From DASRQK01 sp040392005 (GTDB taxonomy: Bacteria; Bacteroidota; Bacteroidia; Sphingobacteriales; Sphingobacteriaceae), in the NCBI GenBank assembly GCA_040392005.1, contig JBEBWT010000001.1:1-64000 (forward strand): DNA of 64,000 bases, read 5' to 3'. A model generated the notes under the pieces. It was not told the origin of the DNA and made no database searches. It saw only the letters and a list, made by a program, of their open reading frames with translations. This document shows positions 56,920 to 64,000 of the stretch, piece by piece. The position numbers were made by a program, and so were the translations under genes. How positions within the stretch are numbered: the stretch's first letter is position 1; each line of letters opens with the position of its first letter.

Positions 56920-57687
56920 TCACCAGAATTTTGGTTCGCCCGCTTTTGCGGAAACTTCTGATTTCCCGTCATTACCGGGAGAACCCGAATAAATCTGTCC
57001 CTGGGGCAATCCCCTCAATCCGCGGCTTGCACCCCGGATCTGATCCAGGATCCGCTGTACATCGTTGGTCGCGTTCAAATGTTTGCCACCACCTGCCACA
57101 TTGATATGGAGATAATTGTCTTGTTTGCTCTGCTGTTGTTGCGGCTGGATTCCATCGCTGCTATATACCAGGGTGACATTTCCGCCGTTTCCGTTCGGAT
57201 CCGTCCTGTAACCATTGTTGGCATCATAGCCCTCAGTCATAATGTATAATGAACCCAGTTTTTCAAATCGTACGGCGATATCCATGTCCGACGCATTGTT
57301 TTGTTCGGATCTGCCCGAAAAATACACCCGCTTGCCAATTTCCGCCTGATTGATCTGCAAAATGACTTTTTTCTTGCCAAAAAACTGCAGGGAAGAACGG
57401 TCTTTCATGATCAGGGTATCGATCTGCAATACCAGAACCGAATCCCGGGAATCAAAGATTTTTTTCTTGTTTCGCTTTAATTCCAATTTACCGATCCTGA
57501 CGGTGTCGGCTTTTTGGGCCGGTGCTTCAGCTTGCCGTACCTGTGTTTCTGTTTCCAGTTGCCTGGTCATTGTTTCTGTTTCCGGTTGTTGGGCCGGTGC
57601 TTCCTGGCCGGCAGCTCCGCCAACCCCTGTGACCCCAATGAAAAAACAGCAGAGCAGGTGGATCCAACATATTTTTAATGTTTTCAT
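56920..57687 (-). CDS. Secreted hypothetical protein
   Basis: The 255-residue protein starts with a signal peptide (KICWIHLLCCFFIGVTGVGG), followed by a Glu/Gln/Thr-rich low-complexity stretch (PETETMTRQLETETQVRQAE). Beta-rich sequence follows (RDSVLVLQIDTLIMKDRSSL, KKKVILQINQAEIGKRVYF), and the C-terminal part is Gly/Gln/Asn-rich. No known domain was recognised. It is convergent with the kinase gene (14 bp apart) and downstream of the symporter on the same strand. Confidence 0.7.
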   Translation of the reverse strand: MKTLKICWIHLLCCFFIGVTGVGGAAGQEAPAQQPETETMTRQLETETQVRQAEAPAQKADTVRIGKLELKRNKKKIFDSRDSVLVLQIDTLIMKDRSSLQFFGKKKVILQINQAEIGKRVYFSGRSEQNNASDMDIAVRFEKLGSLYIMTEGYDANNGYRTDPNGNGGNVTLVYSSDGIQPQQQQSKQDNYLHINVAGGGKHLNATNDVQRILDQIRGASRGLRGLPQGQIYSGSPGNDGKSEVSAKAGEPKFW

Positions 57688-57739
57688 AGCACCTTTATAC
57701 CTGCAAAAATCCGTCCATTTTACTTATTCCGCCTCGGCT

Positions 57740-59647
57740 TTACTTATTCCGCTTCGGCGGGAAGCCTAAAGAAACCAGATAAACGGTCAATACGGCAAGA
57801 GGGAAGGAAATTAGCGCCGGATTTTCCAATTGATGCAGCGCCGTTGAAGGATCCAGGCCGTAGCGGTCCCACATGGTGGGGGATGTCAGAATAATGGCCA
57901 GCGAGGACACAATGCCCACTACAATGGAGGCAGCAATGCCGGTTTCAGAGGTTCTTTTCCAGAAAAGCAGGAATAAAATCGCAGGAAGATTGGCCGAGGC
58001 AGCAATGGCAAAGGCCCAACCTACGAGGAAAGAAACATTGATGCCCTTGTACAACATTCCCAGCAGGATCGCAAACACTCCTACAATGATGGCGGCGATT
58101 TTACCGGTCCGGACTTTTTTCTGATCGCTCAGATTCCGCTTGAGATAGACATCGATGAAGTCATGTGCGATCGCTCCCGATGAGGCCACGATCAGCCCGG
58201 CCACCGTCCCCAGTACCGTGGCAAAGGCCACTGCGGATATAACGGAGAACAGCACGGCACCAAAGGCACGGGCCAGAAGAGGAGCGGCCATATTGCTGGA
58301 TTCCACATCCAGCACTCCATTGACAGCCGATCCCAATCCCATAAACAGAGTGAAAATATAAAATCCGCCAATAGCTGCGATCGCCAGAATAGTCGATTTA
58401 CGTGCATCACGGGGTGTTTTGACTGTATAATACCGGATCAGGATATGGGGCAGTGCCGCTGTACCCAGAAAGAGGGCCAGCATCAGGGAGATAAAATCCA
58501 GCTTGCTCCACAGATTGGCGTCACGACCTATTTTGTATTTCAGGCCCGGCAACAAAAAACTCTCCCCGGCAATCTTTTGCGGATAATAGACAGCAACATG
58601 CTCGTCCCCATCGGTAAATTTAACTTGCAGGAAGCGCACGATTTCACTGTCCTGAATTGTGTTGAGAAACTCAAATGGCCCGAGCGGTCCCGTTTTGGCT
58701 ACTTCCTGTCCATTCACCAGGATTTTGCTCAAATGACCCACCTGATAGAACTTCCCGTTTTCCTGGGGCTCTCCATTGTACAATACCTGGCCGTCAGTCT
58801 GCTGCGTGACGGACAAAGTCTCCATCAACAATTCCTCGCCTTGCACATTCTGAGTATGAAAAAACCAGCGTTCCACCCCGTTTTGTCCAAGCTTTACAAA
58901 GGTTTTGCCACTGATCTGTTGCTGTCCCAACCGTTCCCAACCTTCCGCACCCACTATTTCACCATTTTCCATCTGGGGGTGCAGCTCCATCAGGGCAGGG
59001 TGCCCGGCTTGTTGATGATCCGGGGATAGGTTCAACCCGTTTTTCAGAATAAATATCGTCAGCACCAATGACAGGACGATCAGTAAACCACCCTTCAAAA
59101 ACTGCACATAAGTGGTGGATGCCATGCCGGCACTGGCCACAATGATGATCACGATGGCGCCCACCAGCAATACACCTGCCCAATGGGGCAGACCGAGCAG
59201 GGGCATCACCAGATCACCGGCGCCCACCATCTGGGGGATCAGGTAAAAAACCGAGATGATCAGGGTGCTGAAAGAGGCCGACAGGGTGATCGCCCTCGAA
59301 TTGAATTTGGCGTTCAACGCATCGGTGAAGGTGAATTTTCCCAGCCGCTTGAAGGGTTCGGCAATCAGAAACAGGGCCACGATCCAACCCGCCAGGAATC
59401 CGATGGCATATAGAAAACCGTCAAAACCCGATACGGCGATCATCCCGCAGATTCCCAGAAAAGAAGCAGCAGACAGGTAATCCCCTGCAAAAGCAATCCC
59501 ATTGACTCCCCAGTGGATTTTTCCGCCTGCGGCGTAATAGGAGGAAGATGAACGGGTCTTTTTTCCAAAATAAAACGAAAGCCACAGGACCAATCCAACA
59601 AAAATCAGGAAAACCACCAGCGCGGTGTAGGAAATCTCATAGATCAT
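57740..59647 (-). CDS. Sodium:solute symporter, ActP-like (SSS family)
   Basis: About 635 residues from MIYEISYTALVVFLIFVG, whose ATG overlaps the stop of the DUF485 gene; the in-frame extension to 59731 overlaps that gene and is not membrane-like. SSS signatures are WGVNGIAFAGDYLSAASFLG, TFTDALNAKFNSR, MVGAGDLVMPLLGL and PHILIRYYTVKTPRDAR. A soluble insertion of about 170 residues (roughly 200-370) lies between two helices, making the protein longer than E. coli ActP. It probably takes up acetate or another short organic anion with sodium. Confidence 0.9.
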   Translation of the reverse strand: MIYEISYTALVVFLIFVGLVLWLSFYFGKKTRSSSSYYAAGGKIHWGVNGIAFAGDYLSAASFLGICGMIAVSGFDGFLYAIGFLAGWIVALFLIAEPFKRLGKFTFTDALNAKFNSRAITLSASFSTLIISVFYLIPQMVGAGDLVMPLLGLPHWAGVLLVGAIVIIIVASAGMASTTYVQFLKGGLLIVLSLVLTIFILKNGLNLSPDHQQAGHPALMELHPQMENGEIVGAEGWERLGQQQISGKTFVKLGQNGVERWFFHTQNVQGEELLMETLSVTQQTDGQVLYNGEPQENGKFYQVGHLSKILVNGQEVAKTGPLGPFEFLNTIQDSEIVRFLQVKFTDGDEHVAVYYPQKIAGESFLLPGLKYKIGRDANLWSKLDFISLMLALFLGTAALPHILIRYYTVKTPRDARKSTILAIAAIGGFYIFTLFMGLGSAVNGVLDVESSNMAAPLLARAFGAVLFSVISAVAFATVLGTVAGLIVASSGAIAHDFIDVYLKRNLSDQKKVRTGKIAAIIVGVFAILLGMLYKGINVSFLVGWAFAIAASANLPAILFLLFWKRTSETGIAASIVVGIVSSLAIILTSPTMWDRYGLDPSTALHQLENPALISFPLAVLTVYLVSLGFPPKRNK

Positions 59648-59964
59648 GCTGTGCCCCCTTCCTCTGCTTCCGACCCTATTTTCCCTTCTGCTTCCGCCTG
59701 TAAATCCGCTTCGTCCTCGTACCGGCTGCAATAAAAATTATAAATCACCCCAAGAATGATAGCAAGTGCAATCAGACCAATGCCATAAGCGAGGGCCAGA
59801 TTGAGCCCGCCGAATACCCGGATCGCCAGCAACTCATACCAAAATACGCCGATCGCTACGAATCCCGCATAGAAGATCAGATAGACAAAAAATAAACGGA
59901 TGCCCAACACAGATTTCTGTTTTGTGAGGCTTTCCTTTTCGGAAGCAGTGTTATTTATATGCAT
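59644..59964 (-). CDS. DUF485 family membrane protein
   Basis: A 106-residue protein with two membrane helices (GIRLFFVYLIFYAGFVAIGV and LALAYGIGLIALAIILGVIY), the DUF485/YjcH pattern, and an acidic tail. It overlaps the symporter start by 4 bp (ATGA), implying translational coupling. DUF485 genes usually accompany ActP-type symporters and probably assist them. Confidence 0.88.
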   Translation of the reverse strand: MHINNTASEKESLTKQKSVLGIRLFFVYLIFYAGFVAIGVFWYELLAIRVFGGLNLALAYGIGLIALAIILGVIYNFYCSRYEDEADLQAEAEGKIGSEAEEGGTA

Positions 59965-60091
59965 AATTTCAGTTGGTTAGCGATACGCAGCCGTATCCAT
60001 CCACAATAATAATTAAAAATTAGAAAAATTATAAAAATCTTGGTGCATTTATCCTAAAATCCTAACTTTATTTTTTCGTGGAATATATCAT

Positions 60092-61834
60092 ATGAAGAAA
60101 ACAGTGCTGCTATCTCTTTTTATCATTTGTTGGGTTGCCCCCTGTTTATCACAGAATTATGAACAGATAATCAATAAATCCTATAAAGAAAGAGTAGAGG
60201 ACCTGGGAATTTTATACGGGAATCTGCTTGACCTGAAAGATTCTACTGCTGTAATAAAGGAAGTTGAGAAAATAGAACATCTGTCCCGTGAAAAGGGGGA
60301 CCATGAACTGTTGTTGGAGATGCAGCTGTTCCGGGCCTATCACCATTCTACCATTATAAAGGATGGAAATTTTGCCCCTGCCATTACCCGATTGCTGCGG
60401 GTAGCAAAAGAAGCGGAAGAGAAAAATGTGAAACATATACAGATCAGGGCATATAGGATAGTAGCACAACGCTATTGGGATCATATCAAAAATTACGAAC
60501 TTGCCTTTGAACATTATGTGCTGCTTGAAAAGGAGTTGGAAAAAGTGAGTCCCGATGAATATCCCGATATGGCGGTGGATTTACTGAGGGTTGGATTGGC
60601 ATATTATTTCTTCCAGGATTATATGAGGGCCAATTCGTATTTTGAAAAAGTGATCGCTCTGCCCGAGACAAACTTTAATACGCTGGCAATCAGCTCTGCA
60701 AAGCATACATTGGGACTTTATTATCAAAAAATAAAAGATTACGATACTGCGGATGATTATTTCCGGCAGGTGCTGAATGCTCCCTTTCAAAAATCCATTG
60801 AACTTTGGGAGGGAATCGCCAAAGGTGGTCTGGGAACTAATTTGTATAACCGGGGCAACTATCTCGAAGCGATTCCCTTGCTGGAATTCAATTACAAAAA
60901 AGCAGAACAGGTAAATGATTATGGCATGGCCGGGGTAGCGATGACACTATTGGCCGACATTTACCTGAAACAGGGGAAACTGGCTCTCTCCAAAGCCTAT
61001 TTGGATCGGGCAAAAGCTTATATCATACAGGCAGGGGAACCGGAAAAACTCCAAAAACTATATCCTGTGATCAGTAAATGGTACAGTGCGACCCACCAAA
61101 AAGATTCGTCCGAACTCTACCTGGATTCGGCCATTATTGCCCTCAACCAATATAATGAAACATTCAGTGCCTTAAAAATGCTGCGGGTTGAACAGAAAAG
61201 TAACATGCAGGAGAGGGCACTGGAATTGGCCCAGTTTGGTTTGGAGAAGCAAAAATCCATTTCCCAACGAAACATCCTGATCGGAATAACCTTACTTGTC
61301 CTGCTGGGGACTTTGTCTTACTATCTCTCCCAAAAGAAGAAGCAAAAGATCAAGGATCTGCAAATCCAGATTTCTACCAAAGAGTTGGAAGCCGCACAAA
61401 AAGAACTAAAAACAGCGCTTACGCAAATCCATAAAACTACCCGTGCCCTTTCGGAAAAAAATAAGTTGATTGAGCAATTGCAGGGCGATTCTGGCAAAGA
61501 GCAGGAATCCGTTGTCCAACAATTGCAACAGAGTATGATCCTGACCGGGGATGACTGGATCGAATTTCAGTCCCTGTTTGAAAGGGCATATCCCAGTTTC
61601 ATTGACCAGCTCAAATGTATCAGCCCGAAACTTACCCAGGCAGAAATCAGGATGCTCCTGCTGGTCAAGTTGAAATTTTCGGTAAAGGAGACCAGTCATA
61701 TCCTCGGCATCTCTTATGATAGCGCAAGAGTGTCCTGGTATCGGACCGTCAAAAAATTCGACCAACCCAGCAATATTTCTCCCGATGAGTTTCTGCACAA
61801 GATCCTGAATCAATATAAGACTCAATTTGCATAG
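60092..61834 (+). CDS. Membrane-anchored TPR protein with LuxR-like HTH
   Basis: The 580-residue protein has a signal peptide (MKKTVLLSLFIICWVAPCLS) and an extracytoplasmic TPR array (about 25-390; for example DMAVDLLRVGLAYYFFQDYM and ISSAKHTLGLYYQKIKDYDT). A transmembrane helix (ILIGITLLVLLGTLSYYL, about 400-417) is followed by a coiled coil (KKKQKIKDLQIQISTKELEA onward) and a cytoplasmic HTH (KLTQAEIRMLLLVKLKFSV, ETSHILGISYDSARVSWYRT). This is a Bacteroidota one-component regulator type that reads an external or periplasmic signal. The secreted LamG gene 131 bp downstream is a plausible target. Confidence 0.85.
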   Translation: MKKTVLLSLFIICWVAPCLSQNYEQIINKSYKERVEDLGILYGNLLDLKDSTAVIKEVEKIEHLSREKGDHELLLEMQLFRAYHHSTIIKDGNFAPAITRLLRVAKEAEEKNVKHIQIRAYRIVAQRYWDHIKNYELAFEHYVLLEKELEKVSPDEYPDMAVDLLRVGLAYYFFQDYMRANSYFEKVIALPETNFNTLAISSAKHTLGLYYQKIKDYDTADDYFRQVLNAPFQKSIELWEGIAKGGLGTNLYNRGNYLEAIPLLEFNYKKAEQVNDYGMAGVAMTLLADIYLKQGKLALSKAYLDRAKAYIIQAGEPEKLQKLYPVISKWYSATHQKDSSELYLDSAIIALNQYNETFSALKMLRVEQKSNMQERALELAQFGLEKQKSISQRNILIGITLLVLLGTLSYYLSQKKKQKIKDLQIQISTKELEAAQKELKTALTQIHKTTRALSEKNKLIEQLQGDSGKEQESVVQQLQQSMILTGDDWIEFQSLFERAYPSFIDQLKCISPKLTQAEIRMLLLVKLKFSVKETSHILGISYDSARVSWYRTVKKFDQPSNISPDEFLHKILNQYKTQFA

Positions 61835-61965
61835 TTAGCCAATGGCCTGATTCTCAGTGTAGTGATTGCTGCAAAAATTGCTACAATTTTGCTACATGTT
61901 TTTTGTCCTATTTTTTGGGCCGAATTTCAAATTTTGTACCTGAATACCAGTTAGGTGCAAAAATT

Positions 61966-64000
61966 ATGAAACGAAAACTCACGCCCAAGGGCTTCATGCT
62001 CTATGTTTTATTTCCTTTTTTTATGGCCTTTGCCGGTACCTCGCCGGCGATGGCACAAGTGCTGTTTTACGAAAGTTTTGACCATATTCCCGGACCGGCT
62101 GGGAATCCTGTTTTTCCGGCCGGATGGATATTGGCGAATGTGGATAACCGTACGCCGGCAGAGTCGTTCATGAACCAGGCATGGGTCAGACGTGTGGATG
62201 GATTATCCAATGATACCTGTGCCATGTCCACTTCCTATTACAACGATTGGGGCCAAGCGGACGACTGGATGTGGACACCGCCAATCGCATTGACGGGCGA
62301 AGTGATCCAACTGACATGGAGGGCGAAGGCTTTCGATCCGGGTAGTTACAGGGATGGGTACGAGGTGCGTATCATGACGACTGCTCCCACGGGCAGTACA
62401 GGAGAAATTGGGAATATGCTTAGCTCTGACGTACTATTCAGTGTCGCCGCTGAAAACAGTACCTGGACGGATCACCTGGAGGATTTAAGTGCCTATGCCG
62501 GACAAACAGTTTATATCGGTTTCCGGAACAACTCAGATGACAAATACCTGCTGGGAATAGATGACGTCAAGGTATTCGTCAATTATGGTACAGATGTGGC
62601 CATTACCGATGCAGCAGGTTTCGAATATGCACAATTGCCCTTACATAATATCAACACCATACTGTTGAATGGCACGGTAGAGAACCAGGGCGCACAGGCA
62701 GTCGATCAATTGAATCTGCATGCGGAGATCTACGATGCCTCTGATGTATTGGTGCATGCCGCTGTAAGCAGCACGGTCAGTACACTTGCTCCGTCTGCCA
62801 GCCAATTCCTTTCCCTGACCCCGGACTGGATCCCCGATACCAAAGGCAAGTTTACAGTCAGGTATTTCCCTTCACAGACCCAGGCCGATGAAAACCCGGC
62901 CAATGATACACTGGTCAGATCCGTGCACATTACCGATAGCACCCTGGCAAGGGATAACGGTCTGGTGACCGGACAGCTATCATTGGGAGGGGCGGGCCAG
63001 CTCGGTCAGATCTTTACAATTGCCCAGCCCGCTCTGCTGAGTTCGGTCTATGCGCAATATAACCCTGCTGCATCCCCCCGACAATATGCGCTGGCCGTAT
63101 GGGATCTGGGCAATGATGGCAAACCCAGGACAATGATCGGCAGCACAGACACCCTCATGCATACGGGGTCGGATACCCTGAAAGTGACCTTATCCCTGAA
63201 GAATGGTCCACTGGTGCTTTCCCCTGGCAATTACCTGCTGGCGGATATACAATTTGATCATACATCCGAAATAGCGTATGCTGACGGAATATTTACGACA
63301 TACCTGTTGTCCAATACTTCTGGTGAGTGGACGACATTGACTGCCCCCGCAAACCATAAAGCACTGGTGCTGCGGATGCACCTGCAACCTTATGTAGTTT
63401 CCGGGCAAAACGCCCTGCATTTTGACGGGAACGATGATTACGTGACCATTCCCGATAGTGACCTACTGGATCTGACAGATGCTTATACCCTGGAATGCTG
63501 GATAAAGCTGGATAGTTTTAACGAACTTGCAGGAATTATCAGCAAGTATCATAGTAACGATAGTGATGGTTATCTATTGCGGCTGAGCAACAGTTCGGAT
63601 TTCCCGGCTTATAGCGGACTGGATTTTGATGGCATGACCACATCCAATGGCGTCCTGAGCATCAACAAATGGTACCACATTGCTGCTGTGAAAAATGGCA
63701 GCGTCCGCAAGCTATATGTCAATGGTGTCGAGCAACCACTTTCCGGCACCCCGCTTACCGTCAAAGCCAACAGTGATCCGCTCACCATCGGTGTGGATTA
63801 TCTGCCTGCGTCCCGGCATTTTAATGGGACGATAGACGAGGTAAGAATATGGAACACGGCCCGCACGCAGGAACAGGTGCAGGGCAATATGTACCGCAAC
63901 CTGAGTCCAACTTCATCGGGATTGGTGGCCTATTATAAAATGGATACAGGTACACCGGGAGGTAACAACACGGGTTTGACACAAGTGCTGAATGAAACCA
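61966..64000 (+). CDS. Large secreted protein with choice-of-anchor J-like and LamG domains (cut by right edge)
   Basis: The frame is open from the ATG at 61966 to the window end (678 codons). A signal peptide (MLYVLFPFFMAFAGTSPAMA) is followed by a cleaved-adhesin/choice-of-anchor J-like domain (LFYESFDHIPGPAGNPVFPA, WMWTPPIALTG, YAGQTVYIGFRNNSDDKYLL). An Ig/CARDB-like segment (VENQGAQAVDQLNLHAEIYD) and a second beta module come next. From about residue 484 there is a LamG/concanavalin-type domain (LHFDGNDDYVTIPDSDLLDL, WYHIAAVKNG, IDEVRIWNTARTQEQV). It is probably a surface or secreted adhesin; a C-terminal sorting domain would lie beyond the window. Confidence 0.85.
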   Translation, partial: MKRKLTPKGFMLYVLFPFFMAFAGTSPAMAQVLFYESFDHIPGPAGNPVFPAGWILANVDNRTPAESFMNQAWVRRVDGLSNDTCAMSTSYYNDWGQADDWMWTPPIALTGEVIQLTWRAKAFDPGSYRDGYEVRIMTTAPTGSTGEIGNMLSSDVLFSVAAENSTWTDHLEDLSAYAGQTVYIGFRNNSDDKYLLGIDDVKVFVNYGTDVAITDAAGFEYAQLPLHNINTILLNGTVENQGAQAVDQLNLHAEIYDASDVLVHAAVSSTVSTLAPSASQFLSLTPDWIPDTKGKFTVRYFPSQTQADENPANDTLVRSVHITDSTLARDNGLVTGQLSLGGAGQLGQIFTIAQPALLSSVYAQYNPAASPRQYALAVWDLGNDGKPRTMIGSTDTLMHTGSDTLKVTLSLKNGPLVLSPGNYLLADIQFDHTSEIAYADGIFTTYLLSNTSGEWTTLTAPANHKALVLRMHLQPYVVSGQNALHFDGNDDYVTIPDSDLLDLTDAYTLECWIKLDSFNELAGIISKYHSNDSDGYLLRLSNSSDFPAYSGLDFDGMTTSNGVLSINKWYHIAAVKNGSVRKLYVNGVEQPLSGTPLTVKANSDPLTIGVDYLPASRHFNGTIDEVRIWNTARTQEQVQGNMYRNLSPTSSGLVAYYKMDTGTPGGNNTGLTQVLNET

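Overview
The window looks like a chromosomal segment of a Bacteroidota bacterium, probably from the Saprospiria/Chitinophagia/Cytophagia side of the phylum. The family content points there: a cbb3 oxidase with CcoO fused to a second cytochrome c domain, DUF5687 membrane proteins, many two-domain MacB/FtsX-type ABC permeases, AAA/DUF4143 ATPases, Rpn-type nucleases, a membrane-anchored TPR regulator and secreted LamG proteins. Genus cannot be fixed from sequence alone. No rRNA, tRNA, CRISPR array, prophage or intact insertion sequence was seen.

Layout. 1-5.5 kb: start of a secreted protein (cut by the left edge), then a minus-strand respiratory operon Rrf2 regulator - ccoN - ccoO/cytochrome c - two small membrane proteins - DUF488, preceded by a thioesterase. 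5.6-16.4 kb: FrnE-like DsbA protein, ABC ATPase plus permease, DUF2891 lipoprotein, TlpA-like thioredoxin, a DUF5687/ABC-ATPase exporter and a Tat-type phospholipase C. 16.5-51.3 kb: a permease archipelago, with ten paralogous ABC permeases of about 790-836 aa in the whole window, all on the minus strand. They are interrupted by a GH43 glycosidase, two DUF4143 ATPases, a DoxX-like protein with an ECF sigma factor, two DEAD-box helicase-type proteins, an Rpn nuclease and a CocE/NonD hydrolase. 51.3-56.9 kb: HlyD-type adaptor, TolC, a sigma-54 enhancer-binding response regulator and its histidine kinase. 56.9-64 kb: a secreted hypothetical, a DUF485/sodium-solute symporter pair, a TPR regulator and a large secreted LamG protein cut by the right edge.

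The most striking signal is regulatory. Seven intergenic regions carry tandem 16-bp dyads (consensus YGTYCR-N4-YGDACR), always repeated with a period of exactly 21 bp. The array centre lies 73-74 bp upstream of a GG(C/T)-N8-(T)TG-like -24/-12 element. These sigma-54-type promoters precede six minus-strand units: permease 1 plus ATPase, permease 2, GH43, permeases 5-4-3, permeases 7-6, and permease 8. The seventh array sits midway between the divergent hlyD-permease-ATPase and tolC-regulator-kinase operons and can serve both. The window therefore appears to hold a nearly self-contained, autoregulated sigma-54 efflux/envelope regulon: sensor kinase, activator, TolC, adaptor, two ATPases and at least nine permeases, many of which lack their own ATPase. 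Vestiges of two further permeases lie beside the two DUF4143 ATPase genes, so the array has been gaining and losing members.
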